NCBI RefSeq assembly: GCF_000429905.1
Contig: NZ_AUCT01000020.1
Coordinates: 95,643 to 159,642, forward strand
Length of the DNA stretch: 64,000 bases
Direction: 5' to 3'
Source of the DNA: Desulfatibacillum aliphaticivorans DSM 15576
GTDB lineage: Bacteria; Desulfobacterota; Desulfobacteria; Desulfobacterales; Desulfatibacillaceae
A program made the position numbers and the translations under genes. The notes below the pieces were generated by a model. That model was not told where the DNA came from and searched no databases. It saw only the letters and a list, made by a program, of their open reading frames with translations. The first letter of the stretch is position 1. Each line of letters starts with the position of its first letter. Of the stretch, positions 16,482 to 28,533 are shown piece by piece.

Positions 16482-16521
16482 AACGGGAAGAACGACCCCC
16501 TCCCTCGCCGTTCTTCCCGTT
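16482..16521 (+). terminator. 13-bp perfect hairpin between ACP and transferase genes
   Basis: AACGGGAAGAACG (16482-16494) pairs with its complement at 16509-16521 over a 14-base loop. No U tract follows (TCAACC), so it is more likely a processing or partial-termination element that keeps ACP mRNA in excess over the downstream transferase mRNA. Confidence 0.5.
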
Positions 16522-16534
16522 CAACCTTGCCGTC

Positions 16535-17728
16535 ATGGGTATAGGCAACGACATAGTGGACCTCCTGGCGCCGGAAGCCGGGAATAAACATCTGGATCAG
16601 CGATACGCGGGCCGGGCTTTTACTGTGCGGGAATTGGACGCGATACAAAATTCCCCCAAGCCCGGCCCCTTGTTTTGGGCTATCTGGGCGTGCAAGGAGG
16701 CTGCATATAAGGCTCTTGGACAGGATCATCCCGGGATAAGCTCCTGGCCGAATAAATATGATGTGGAGTTGCAAATTGATGGAGACAAAGGGGAGGGCGG
16801 GGTGAAAACGCCGGTTGGAGAGGTTTTCGTCCGGGTTGATTTTTTTGAACGATTCGTCCACGCCCTCGCCGCGACGGAGAAGGATGATTTGGATAGGGTG
16901 AACTTCGGCGTTGCTGAATGCAAGCCGGAATATTGCAAGACCTGTATGCATTCCCACGCACAGCATGGGAACGAGCAGGATGGGGCTTTCAGGTTTTTTC
17001 GGAAGCGCCAAGGGAGTGAGATTCAGTGTAAGGGCAGGGTTCCCCTGCCCAGGATACGGCATCAATGCTTCCATCAGCCTCGGGCGCTGGACGGCGCTAA
17101 CGCCCCCTCCCCCTTGACGGGGGAGGGCCGGGGTGGGGGTGACGAAGAAATCAACCGTTACGGCCTCAAGCCGCCCGTCGCCCCGTCATCCCCGCGCACG
17201 CGGGGATCCAGCGTCCTTTTTGCTTCGGGTCATGGGAACTCGTTCAACGAAGACGCTCCCCCCCATCCTGTCCTTCCCCCGCCAGGGGGGAAGGGACGAA
17301 GGCCCGACGGCTTTGGTTCGGATGTTCCGCTTAGGCGCGAAATTGCTCCCGCCTCACATGATGACGCCGCCGAAAATGCCGAGGGCAATGGATGCGCCGC
17401 CCAAGCCGTCAGGACCGGTATGCATTCCCACGCAAAGCATGGGAACAAGAGGCCCGGCGGCTTTTTTGAATCGGGCGACTGCAAAAACGCCTCCGCCTTG
17501 GTCAGGCGGCTGGCCGTACGGCATCTCTCTTGCTTGTATAATCTGGATTATTCCGCTTTGCAGATCGTGAGGAAAAAACAGGACGGCAAATTAGGCCCCC
17601 CTTTGGTGCAATATGGAGATCAAAGACTGCCCGTATCCCTCAGCCTCAGTCACGACGGCCCTTATCTGGCCTGGGCGTTGCTTATCAATCATGATCAACC
17701 GCCTTGCGATACCGCGCAGCCGGATTAA
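16535..17728 (+). CDS. 4'-phosphopantetheinyl transferase with in-frame REP-element insertion
   Basis: Would transfer phosphopantetheine from CoA to the neighbouring ACP. N-terminal part: 'GIGNDIVDLLAP' (Mg/CoA Asp), 'RVFTxxEL'-like 'RAFTVRELDAI' and 'FWAIWACKEAAYKAL' (the KEAxxK motif). C-terminal part, from about codon 313: 'ASALVRRLAVRHL', 'ALQIVRKKQDGKLGPPL' and 'LPVSLSLSHDGPYLAWALL', the normal end of this family. Between them, roughly 16920-17470, lie about 180 codons of low-complexity Pro/Gly/Arg sequence whose DNA is a stack of palindromic repeats, including two copies of a dispersed REP. The frame is kept open throughout, giving 397 residues instead of an expected ~210. Whether the product folds is unknown. 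Confidence 0.72.
   Translation: MGIGNDIVDLLAPEAGNKHLDQRYAGRAFTVRELDAIQNSPKPGPLFWAIWACKEAAYKALGQDHPGISSWPNKYDVELQIDGDKGEGGVKTPVGEVFVRVDFFERFVHALAATEKDDLDRVNFGVAECKPEYCKTCMHSHAQHGNEQDGAFRFFRKRQGSEIQCKGRVPLPRIRHQCFHQPRALDGANAPSPLTGEGRGGGDEEINRYGLKPPVAPSSPRTRGSSVLFASGHGNSFNEDAPPHPVLPPPGGKGRRPDGFGSDVPLRREIAPASHDDAAENAEGNGCAAQAVRTGMHSHAKHGNKRPGGFFESGDCKNASALVRRLAVRHLSCLYNLDYSALQIVRKKQDGKLGPPLVQYGDQRLPVSLSLSHDGPYLAWALLINHDQPPCDTAQPD
16924..17470 (+). repeat. REP cluster inserted inside the transferase gene
   Basis: Contains two same-orientation copies of a GTATGCATTCCCACGC... palindrome (16944-16975 and 17418-17449), a CCCTCCCCC/GGGGGAGGG hairpin (about 17105-17127) and an ATCCCCGCG/CGCGGGGAT hairpin (about 17188-17208). 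Its composition is unlike the flanking gene halves. The two outer repeats suggest insertion or build-up of a REP array. Confidence 0.7.
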
Positions 17729-17740
17729 AAGGCCGGGCAT

Positions 17741-21049
<3,309 letters not shown>

Positions 21050-21167
21050 GCAGCAGCCTTCGGGAGGAGCGGATTCTCAGCGTTCACAGATCCACGCTGG
21101 GACGCGCCTGTTCTTGTTTATGCGTCACAAACTTGACGAGCCGTAGCCTTTCGCCGGTTGCATTCGG

Positions 21168-21542
21168 TTAGGATACGGCGTCGGGGGCGTTATGCCGGAC
21201 AATATTGAAAAGGTTGATGGAGCTGTCCCCGTCAATATCAAACAGACTCAACCCCATGGTGTTATACCCCCCGGTTTTGTCCGGCTGGCTTCTTATGACC
21301 TTAAAATTGGCCAGCACCAGTAAGGACTCCCGGCCCATAACGTGAAGAATGCGGACTCTGCCCGAAGCTCCCAAGGGCAAGGATTTGGGGCTGGAAACCA
21401 GCATTCCGTTCATGGAAAGATTGCGGCATCCCACCTCAATGCTTTCCCCGTCCACATCCATGGTTGCGTGCACTGAAAAACTCACGCGCGGCCATTTTCT
21501 TTGATCATCCCTGCTCTGCGCCTCTTGTCCCATGGTTTCCAT
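21168..21542 (-). CDS. PilZ-domain protein
   Basis: 124 residues from 'METMGQEAQSRDDQRKWPRV' (ATG at 21540-21542, SD AAGGAG). The PilZ c-di-GMP signature is partial: 'RKWPRVSFSV' near the N-terminus (usual RxxxR appears as R-K-W-P-R) and 'CRNLSMNGMLV' (usual D/NxSxxG). Probably a small c-di-GMP-responsive adaptor. About 120 bp upstream of the hybrid kinase gene on the same strand, so possibly its co-transcribed partner. Confidence 0.82.
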   Translation of the reverse strand: METMGQEAQSRDDQRKWPRVSFSVHATMDVDGESIEVGCRNLSMNGMLVSSPKSLPLGASGRVRILHVMGRESLLVLANFKVIRSQPDKTGGYNTMGLSLFDIDGDSSINLFNIVRHNAPDAVS

Positions 21543-21763
21543 ACTGACGACTCCTTTTTTTGTATCCGGTTTTTCAAGTCTGCAACAAACACCTGTATGA
21601 AGCAATAAGCATACCAAAACCGGCCTTTTTCAAGGTCTCGGCGTGAAGGGGCTTGACGGACTCAGGGAAAAAGGGTACTCCTTTACCAAGCGTTCAAAAA
21701 AAGGGGCCCTCCCCCAAACGCCCCCTTCTTTATTGCATCCTATTTGTGTGAAAGGGTTTAGCC

Positions 21764-23500
21764 ATGCATTTTGATCTTGTTATCGAACAGCCTTCCGTTT
21801 TTAACGGCTCGGGAACCAGGGCCGTCATTCAGGATGTCGGGGTGAAGGACGGAAAAATTCAGGCCTTGGGAAACCTGGCGGAGGCCGAGGCTGGAGAGCG
21901 GATTTACGCCCGGGACATGGGGCTGTGCCCGGGTTTTATCGACGTGCACACCCACGCGGACATGGCCTTGCACCGGCCGGAGCAAGTGGAGGTTCTGGCG
22001 CCCCTGGTGAGGCAGGGAATCACCACCATCGTTGGCGGGAACTGCGGGGCGGGCATGGGGCCCATCTCGGACCGCAACGCGGATTTTCAGTACAAGTTCT
22101 ATGAAATTTTTCTGGGCAAGGATCAACAGCCCTATATCACCTGGCAAGGTTTCGGCGAGATGCTGGAGTCCCTGGAGGCTGGCGGCCTGTTGGTTAATAC
22201 GGCTATGCTGGCGCCCCACGGCATTCTTCGCATGCACGCCATGGGGGACAGCGTGGAAACTGCAGGGCCGGACGACCTGGCCGTCATGATACAAAGCCTC
22301 CGGGAGTGCCTGGAGGCGGGCGCCGTGGGCATGAGCACCGGGCTTCAGTATTTTCCGGGACTATGCTCCGACTCCCGGGAACTCCTGGAATTGGCCAAGG
22401 TGCTGGCCGAATACGACGGCGTGTTCACCTCCCACCTGCGCAGCTACAATTCCAACGGCCTTCAAAACGCCATGGACGAAATCATGGACATAGGCCGGGA
22501 GGCGGAGATTCCCGTTCAACTGAGCCACCTGTTCTGGGTGCCTTATATGTTCGAGCCCCTGAACACCATCATGAAGGCCTTTGTAAAAGCGGCCAGCAGA
22601 TTGTATAAAATTCATCCCTTTCCCATTCCTTTAGACTCGTCCACCAAATCCCACATGGCCAAGGTGGCGAGACTGGTTGACAAAGGGCAGCCCATCGGCG
22701 TGGACGCCATGCCCACCAGCGCCGGCTTCACCCATCTATTCGCCTTTTTTCCGCCTTGGAGTCTGGAGGGCGGCTTGCATGGCGTCATGAAACGGATCGC
22801 CGACCCTAAAGACCGCCTGCGCATCAGAAAAAGCATAGAAAACGGCAAGCCGGTCTGGCCCCATCGCGGCCCGGATTCCTGGTCCATGAACCTGTTTAAA
22901 ATCATGGGGTGGGATTGCGCGTCAGTCATGAGCGTCACAAGCGAAAAAAATCAAAAATACATCGGGATGAATTTCGGCGAAATCGGAAAGGCCCAGGGCA
23001 AACATCCCTTTGACGCAGCCTGCGACCTGGCCTTGGAGGAAAACGGAAGGGTGCTGATTTTCGAAACCCCCACCTATCCCGGCGACCCCATGGTGGAGCT
23101 GTCCCTCCAGGGAACCCTCATGGACCCCAACGTGAGCATCGGCACCGATTACATCCCCCTGGGCTTTGGCAAGCCGTCCCATCTGACCTACGACTGCTTT
23201 CCAAAATTCCTGGGCCAATACGCCCGGGACTGGAAGCTCCTGGCCCTGCCCGAGGCCATCCGGAAATGCACGGAACTGCCGGCCTCTCAAATCAATCTCC
23301 CCAATCGGGGGAATATCGCCGAGGGCTATTATGCGGACATGGTTTTGTTCGATCCTGAAACCATCGGCTCCAACTCAACGGCCCAGGATCCCGCCCATTC
23401 CCCCAAAGGAATCCATATGGTGTTCATTAACGGCCGCAAGGTGGTGGACGGAGACGACTTCTCGCCCGATCCTTTGCCGGGTATGATGATTCGAAGATAG
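21764..23500 (+). CDS. Amidohydrolase, N-acyl-D-amino acid deacylase-like
   Basis: 578 residues of the metallo-dependent hydrolase superfamily. 'GLCPGFIDVHTHADMAL' carries the HxH metal motif, 'GGNCGAGMGP' fits the D-aminoacylase branch, 'GAVGMSTGLQYFPG' and 'FTSHLRSYNSNGLQNAMDEIMDIGREAEIPVQLSHL' supply further metal ligands, and 'GTDYIPLG' near the C-terminus has the catalytic Asp. The ending 'NIAEGYYADMVLFDPETI' is the typical composite beta-domain. Predicted cytoplasmic hydrolysis of an amide or lactam; substrate unknown. Stands alone with no operon partner. Confidence 0.85.
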   Translation: MHFDLVIEQPSVFNGSGTRAVIQDVGVKDGKIQALGNLAEAEAGERIYARDMGLCPGFIDVHTHADMALHRPEQVEVLAPLVRQGITTIVGGNCGAGMGPISDRNADFQYKFYEIFLGKDQQPYITWQGFGEMLESLEAGGLLVNTAMLAPHGILRMHAMGDSVETAGPDDLAVMIQSLRECLEAGAVGMSTGLQYFPGLCSDSRELLELAKVLAEYDGVFTSHLRSYNSNGLQNAMDEIMDIGREAEIPVQLSHLFWVPYMFEPLNTIMKAFVKAASRLYKIHPFPIPLDSSTKSHMAKVARLVDKGQPIGVDAMPTSAGFTHLFAFFPPWSLEGGLHGVMKRIADPKDRLRIRKSIENGKPVWPHRGPDSWSMNLFKIMGWDCASVMSVTSEKNQKYIGMNFGEIGKAQGKHPFDAACDLALEENGRVLIFETPTYPGDPMVELSLQGTLMDPNVSIGTDYIPLGFGKPSHLTYDCFPKFLGQYARDWKLLALPEAIRKCTELPASQINLPNRGNIAEGYYADMVLFDPETIGSNSTAQDPAHSPKGIHMVFINGRKVVDGDDFSPDPLPGMMIRR

Positions 23501-24095
23501 GACGGAAAGGGCGTTATTTTTTGCAACAAAAAAAATGAGTCCCTCATAACGGATTTTTTACCCCCCTGGTCGAGCCTTCCGCATTGCCGCATGGCATAAC
23601 CTAAGACGGAATCGGCCCGCCAAAGCGGGAAAGCCTCTGTACATTTTCAGCGGCCCTGTCTTGGTGTTTTTTGCATCTGAACACAGGTAAAAATTATATA
23701 ATAGTTAATGTTGGTGTGATTTAGTGTTAGTTTTTAGTTGTTTTCGTCTGCCGCTTGACTATCTGTTTTGCATCTGTCAGACTTACTTTCGATTGGAACT
23801 CGGCCTGTGACTGTCTATTTGGGTGAGCCAGCATTTTGAATTGGGGGAACCGTGGGGAAATGATTTAGGAGCGTTGTTCTTCCGCTTCATATCAGCGTTT
23901 GTTTGACGGATTGTTCCTTCCTTGGCCGGGTATTTCACTTCTTTGTAATTTCGGCTTTTCCACCAGACCGAGCACGTCTTTTTTGATTGAACGGCCGGCG
24001 TTCCGCCGCGTTTGTGCAACCAACGTTGGAGACATGCTTCCATCCAAGGCTGGATTGCAGGACCGGTAACATGATGAATGGAAAGGGGATATCCC
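23501..24095. other. 595-bp region without a gene
   Basis: No convincing coding frame on either strand. There is an AT-rich patch around 23690-23740 with a TATAAT-like hexamer that could hold a promoter for the Fe-S protein gene about 380 bp downstream. No hairpin or repeat strong enough to list was seen. Confidence 0.5.
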
Positions 24096-25220
24096 ATGGC
24101 AAGACGTAAGATGAAAGACCATTACCGGAAACTTTCCTTCATCACGGATCTGGGGGGCATACAAAACGCCCTGGGCGAGATGCACGGGTTCGGCTTTCCC
24201 AAGCAGCCGCCGTTGAATTGCGGGTGCCAGTGCCAGCCGGGAGACCCGGTGTTGGACGAGCATTGGTTCTGCAGCACCATCAAAGCCAAGATTGCCGGAC
24301 ACCCTGAAAACGGCATGGAATATCCGTTTTACGGGGAGCGCATTTTTGAAGAAGCTCTGGTGGGCTTTGTCCGGGGCGATGACCCCATTTTCGAAGAGTT
24401 CAAGGAAATCATCGGCCCCCATCATTTTACGCCGTGGGAGATCATGGCGTGGCAGGCGGAGAGTAACGGCGTGGAGCCGCCTTCCCCGGAGGACATCTCC
24501 GTGGTGAGTTTTGTCATGCCCATCACCAAAGCCACCCGGGACGACAACAGGAAGGCCCACCAGTGGCCGGCGGAGCGCTGGGCCCAGACCCGCCTTCATG
24601 GGGAGCTTTTCAGCCAGCTTTTCGTCCGGGAGATAGTCACCTATCTCATGAGCCGGGGAATCCTTGCCGTGGCGCCGGACGTCACTCCCAAATTCAACAA
24701 AAAAAGATACCCGAAAGTCGGGTGGGCGTCTCCCTGGTCCCATCGCCATGTGGCCTACGCCGCCGGGCTGGGAACCTTTGGCATGCACGACTTTTTAATT
24801 ACGGAAAAAGGCTGCGCACACCGTCTGGGCAGCTTTGTAGTCAACCTGCGCCTGCAGCCCAACCGGGAGCGGTCCGAGGACATCCACGCCAACTGTCTGC
24901 ATTATCAGGGCGTAAAATGCCTGAAATGCATGGAGCGATGCCCGGTGGGCGCCATTTCCGAGGACGGCGCCCATGACAAGGAAAAATGCTATAAAAAGGT
25001 CAAAGATTCTTTAAGATACTGCAACAAACATTACCATATTTTCATTTACGGCTGCGGCCTTTGCGCCACAGGCGTTCCTTGCGAAAACCAAATTCCCAAG
25101 CCTTTGCAAAAAAAAAAGGATAATTCCGCCCTTCAAGAAAAAACAGCCGATGTGTGTTCCGTTTCATTTTCCTCCCATTCCGCGTCCGGTATAATCAGCT
25201 CCGTAAAAGTCCAGGATTGA
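24096..25220 (+). CDS. QueG-like 4Fe-4S reductase-family protein
   Basis: 374 residues from 'MARRKMKDHYRK' (ATG at 24096, SD AAAGGGGAT). The central part 'GWASPWSHRHVAYAAGLGTFGMHDFLITEKGCAHRLGSFV' matches the core of epoxyqueuosine-reductase-like proteins. A ferredoxin-type segment follows with 'CLHYQGVKCLKCMERCPVGAI' and then 'CYKKV' and 'YGCGLCATGVPCENQIP', enough cysteines for two 4Fe-4S clusters. N-terminal 'CGCQCQPGD' may bind another metal. The N-terminal half is not standard QueG, so this is probably one of the uncharacterised anaerobic paralogues, not a tRNA-modification enzyme. No neighbours to indicate its substrate. Confidence 0.7.
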   Translation: MARRKMKDHYRKLSFITDLGGIQNALGEMHGFGFPKQPPLNCGCQCQPGDPVLDEHWFCSTIKAKIAGHPENGMEYPFYGERIFEEALVGFVRGDDPIFEEFKEIIGPHHFTPWEIMAWQAESNGVEPPSPEDISVVSFVMPITKATRDDNRKAHQWPAERWAQTRLHGELFSQLFVREIVTYLMSRGILAVAPDVTPKFNKKRYPKVGWASPWSHRHVAYAAGLGTFGMHDFLITEKGCAHRLGSFVVNLRLQPNRERSEDIHANCLHYQGVKCLKCMERCPVGAISEDGAHDKEKCYKKVKDSLRYCNKHYHIFIYGCGLCATGVPCENQIPKPLQKKKDNSALQEKTADVCSVSFSSHSASGIISSVKVQD

Positions 25221-25352
25221 GGCTACTGCCGCTTTCCGGGCGATATAATCCATGATTACAATATTAAATAACCCGCATAGCGGCGTTGCCTTTAGGGGCT
25301 AATGATCCCTTTGGCCGCGCAGCGTCCTTGTGGATGGTCAGGTGTGTGCAGA

Positions 25353-27887
25353 ATGAGGAATCTCATCCATGTTCTCCCCGTTTGTATTCGCGTCAGTTTT
25401 GTTATCCCCCTGTTGCTGTTATTGCTTTGGTCTCCGTCCATAACGGACGCGGCGGATGACGAGCTGGAAAATTACACCTTTACTCTGACCCAGTCCACCG
25501 CAGGCCATACCTTCTGGACCACGCCGCCTTCGGAGAGGGTGTTCAAGGATGACGCTCCGCCCGAGGAAACCGGCTCTCAGGTCCTCGTTTATACGGCAAA
25601 GAACGAGTTTGAGCCTTTTCAGATTGTGGTCAATCCGGCATCCACGGGAAACGTGCAGGTGACGATCGGCGATTTTGGGACGGGCGTGACAGCGGAGTTG
25701 TATCAGGTCAAATACGTCAATATTGAAACCGTGTCGGACAACCTGGGCCGCAGCGGCGATTATCCGGATCCGCTCTGGCCTCTGGAAAACGGCGCCAATG
25801 TAAACCTTACCGCAGGCGAAAACACGGCCTTTTGGGTCAGCCTGAACATCAGCAGCACAGCCGCCGCCGGCGATCATTTGGGCAGCGTGACCATTGGCGG
25901 GACGACCATCCCCGTCAATCTGCACGTTTTTAATTTTTCCGTGCCCGATGAGCTGCACGTCAAGTCCCAGATGAATTTCAGTCATAACGCCGTGCTGCAA
26001 AAATACGGCGTTTCCGGGACCGGCGATAACTACTGGATGTACGTGGACATGATGAAGCAGTTTTTCATCGACCATCGCCTGACATCCAAGTCGCCCCTTT
26101 GGTCGGGCGGGCTGACCTCCTCCGGGGGCGCGTCTTACATCACCTATGATTGCGACGCCCAGACCCTGACCGATCCCTGGGACATTTGGGGCTTTGAAAA
26201 GCCGGCCAAAAAATACCTGGACGGCGTTGGTTTTGAAGAAGGAGAGCTGTTCAACGATGGCGTGGGTTTCCCGTCCTTTATGGCCATTACCTTTCAAAAT
26301 AACGACTCCTCCCAGGATCAGCGGCCCAGCACGTTTTGCGGATCTTCCCGCAGCGCAAACGACTGGTATACGGCGAACAATCCGGACTCCGTCTATAATA
26401 CCAAGTGGAAGGATTACATGCACGCCACCCAGGAATATCTGAGAGGCCTGGGCTACCTGGACAGGGCCTATTACTACATGGCCAACGAGCCCCAGGACGA
26501 CGAGGATTACAAAGCCGTGGCCTGGTACGCCAATCTCTTAAAAAGCGCGGCGTCCGACCTCAAGCTCATGGTTTCCGAGGAGCCTAAAGAGGAAATTTAC
26601 AACAATGCAACCTTTCCCGGCGCCAAGATCGACATCTGGCTGCCTGTCCTGAACAATTACGACCCGGACATCTCCCACGACAGGGAGAAGAACCACCAGG
26701 AGGAAACCTGGGTCTACTTTCTCCACGGCACCCGGCCCCCCTATTACAACCCCATCACCCTGGACCACCCGGGCATTGAAAGCAAGTTTACGGGTTGGCT
26801 CTTATGGAAATATCGCATCCGGGGCATCGCCTATTACTCCATGAACGGATGGAGCAAGAATCCCTGGACCAGCCCCATGACCGACGGCCACAACGGCGAT
26901 ACTTTCATGTTCTACCCGCCGTCCGAGGATAATTCGGCCATCGATTACGGCGCGAACAACCATCGCCTGGTTCCGTCCATCCGCCTGGAGCTTATGCGCG
27001 ACAGCCTGGAGGATTACGAGTACCTGTACCTGCTGAACGGCGGCGCAAATCCCTTGGTGGACGCCGTCAATCCCTCGGACGCCCAGGCGGATAAAATCAT
27101 ATCCAGCCTGACCTCCTACACCCGGGACAGCCAATTCATGTACAACCTGCGCAAGTACATCGGCCAATACCTGGGGAATGAAATCGCCGAAATCCCGGAT
27201 ATATCGCCGCTGGTGCTCCATGACCGCTCCCAGGGCGAGCCGGATAATTATTACATCAACTTTCAAAACCCGGCGGGCGAGCCTGCGGCCAATCCCCTGA
27301 TCGTGGACGGCAAGACTTACATGAAAATCGGCTGGAACGACTACGACCAGGGCTTGGGCTACGGCTGGTACGGCGACATGGCCCACGTGGAATATCAATA
27401 CTTGTCCAGCGCCCCCAACGTGCTCCAAGGCAGCATCCTGTACGACGATTGGGGCCGGGAGAAAACCTTTGAATTCGACCTGCCCAACGGAAATTACGAA
27501 ATCACGGTTTCCGTGGGATGGCAGGGCAGGACATATTCCCATAACCAGATCGTGGTGGAAGGCGTGGATTTCGTCGTGGACGAAGCGACCAGCCCGTATC
27601 TGGTCCGCACCAGGATGGTGGAAGTCAAAGATTACAAACTCACCATGGAAATGGGAATTTTTGACGAATACACCATGCTGAACTATATGGAGATCAAGGG
27701 CAGGTCGGATATTGCAGGGGACTTGAACGGAGATTCCAACATAAACCTGACCGACGCGGTGTTGGTCCTGAAAATCCTGGCCGGCCGAAAAACAGGCGCC
27801 CTGAACCCCGAGGCCGACGTCAACGCAGACAGCGCCTTCGGCCTGGAAGAAGCCATCTACATACTGCAAACCCAGGCGGGGATGTAG
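25353..27887 (+). CDS. Secreted DUF4091 (glycoside hydrolase-like) protein with C-terminal dockerin-type domain
   Basis: About 844 residues from 'MRNLIHVLPVCIRV'; a start 51 bp earlier (25302) is possible. A signal peptide is evident: 'VSFVIPLLLLLLWSPSITDA'. The N-terminal beta domain (~40-200, 'QVLVYTAKNEFEPFQIVV') and the following 'DELHVKSQMNFSHN...' to 'SIRLELMRDSLEDYEYLYLL' match DUF4091 / GH123-like proteins. A jelly-roll-like region follows ('ILYDDWGREKTFEFDLPNGNYEITVSVGWQGR'), then a dockerin-like pair of calcium loops, 'GDLNGDSNINLTDAVLVLKILAG' and 'EADVNADSAFGLEEAIYILQ'. Likely exported and active on amino-sugar polymers; the substrate is inferred only from the family. Confidence 0.8.
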   Translation: MRNLIHVLPVCIRVSFVIPLLLLLLWSPSITDAADDELENYTFTLTQSTAGHTFWTTPPSERVFKDDAPPEETGSQVLVYTAKNEFEPFQIVVNPASTGNVQVTIGDFGTGVTAELYQVKYVNIETVSDNLGRSGDYPDPLWPLENGANVNLTAGENTAFWVSLNISSTAAAGDHLGSVTIGGTTIPVNLHVFNFSVPDELHVKSQMNFSHNAVLQKYGVSGTGDNYWMYVDMMKQFFIDHRLTSKSPLWSGGLTSSGGASYITYDCDAQTLTDPWDIWGFEKPAKKYLDGVGFEEGELFNDGVGFPSFMAITFQNNDSSQDQRPSTFCGSSRSANDWYTANNPDSVYNTKWKDYMHATQEYLRGLGYLDRAYYYMANEPQDDEDYKAVAWYANLLKSAASDLKLMVSEEPKEEIYNNATFPGAKIDIWLPVLNNYDPDISHDREKNHQEETWVYFLHGTRPPYYNPITLDHPGIESKFTGWLLWKYRIRGIAYYSMNGWSKNPWTSPMTDGHNGDTFMFYPPSEDNSAIDYGANNHRLVPSIRLELMRDSLEDYEYLYLLNGGANPLVDAVNPSDAQADKIISSLTSYTRDSQFMYNLRKYIGQYLGNEIAEIPDISPLVLHDRSQGEPDNYYINFQNPAGEPAANPLIVDGKTYMKIGWNDYDQGLGYGWYGDMAHVEYQYLSSAPNVLQGSILYDDWGREKTFEFDLPNGNYEITVSVGWQGRTYSHNQIVVEGVDFVVDEATSPYLVRTRMVEVKDYKLTMEMGIFDEYTMLNYMEIKGRSDIAGDLNGDSNINLTDAVLVLKILAGRKTGALNPEADVNADSAFGLEEAIYILQTQAGM

Positions 27888-28326
27888 GTGCGAATCCGCC
27901 CGTCAGAGACGGGGAATAAATTGGGCCGGAAGCGACTGACGCACCGAGGCCAGCCGCGGCATGCAATGCCGGGGGCCGCCAGGCCAATAAGTGCGGCCTA
28001 TTAAGATCATCGAGGTTGGGGCGGATCGGCGGATGGAAATCCTTGGTTTATGCCTCTATTGTTCTCCTAAAATCGTCATAACGCATTGTAGCGACAGGCC
28101 CCCGCGCCTGTCCGCCTTTGTCTGTTATTCACGAGCGCCCATTATGACTCGGGTAGCCCAGGCAAAGCAGTATCTTGCCTGGGTCGAGAAGCGACAAAAG
28201 GAGCGACCTGAAAGGCGCATCGAAATCAGGCAAGGCCGGCGGGCGGGATGCCTTGATTAATCCGCATTTATCAAGATTCTATGAAGGGTTTTGATTATAT
28301 TATAAATTATGATTTCAGAGAGTTCC

Positions 28327-28360
28327 GTATGCATTCCCACGCAAAGCATGGGAACGAGCA
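28327..28360 (+). repeat. REP family A copy
   Basis: GTATGCATTCCCACGC... ending GCATGGGAACGAGCA, an imperfect TTCCCACGC/GCATGGGAA hairpin. Near-identical copies occur at 16944-16975, 17418-17449 and, on the minus strand, 51169-51201. Confidence 0.8.
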
Positions 28361-28438
28361 CTGACAGGCCGTCCCACCGCGAAACTTTTTTTCGGGAATC
28401 CAGCGTCATCCTCTCATCATCCTGGAACGCATATTTTT

Positions 28439-28503
28439 AACCACGGAAGGCACGGAACACACAGAATTTTTTAACTTCCGTGACTTCCGTGTTTTCCGTG
28501 GTT
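28439..28503 (-). terminator. Long inverted repeat, probable terminator of the alkane operon
   Basis: AACCACGGAA (28439-28448) pairs with TTCCGTGGTT (28494-28503), and the interior also has ACGGAA/TTCCGT pairs, giving a long stem about 30 bp beyond the last gene's stop. On the minus strand it is followed by TTAAAAAT. It is also a member of a widespread ACGGAA repeat type. Confidence 0.5.
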
Positions 28504-28533
28504 TAAAAAAATTTTTCTCAGTGAATCCGGAAT

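Larger units (their letters stand above)
27888..28533. other. 646-bp intergenic region made largely of dispersed repeats
   Basis: No gene seen. It holds a GC-rich palindromic repeat (27951-27999) shared with 62449-62503, a CCCAGGCAA/TTGCCTGGG hairpin (28157-28183), one copy of the GTATGCATTCCCACGC REP (28327-28360), and the long AACCACGGAA inverted repeat (28439-28503) near the end of the minus-strand alkane operon. Confidence 0.75.
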
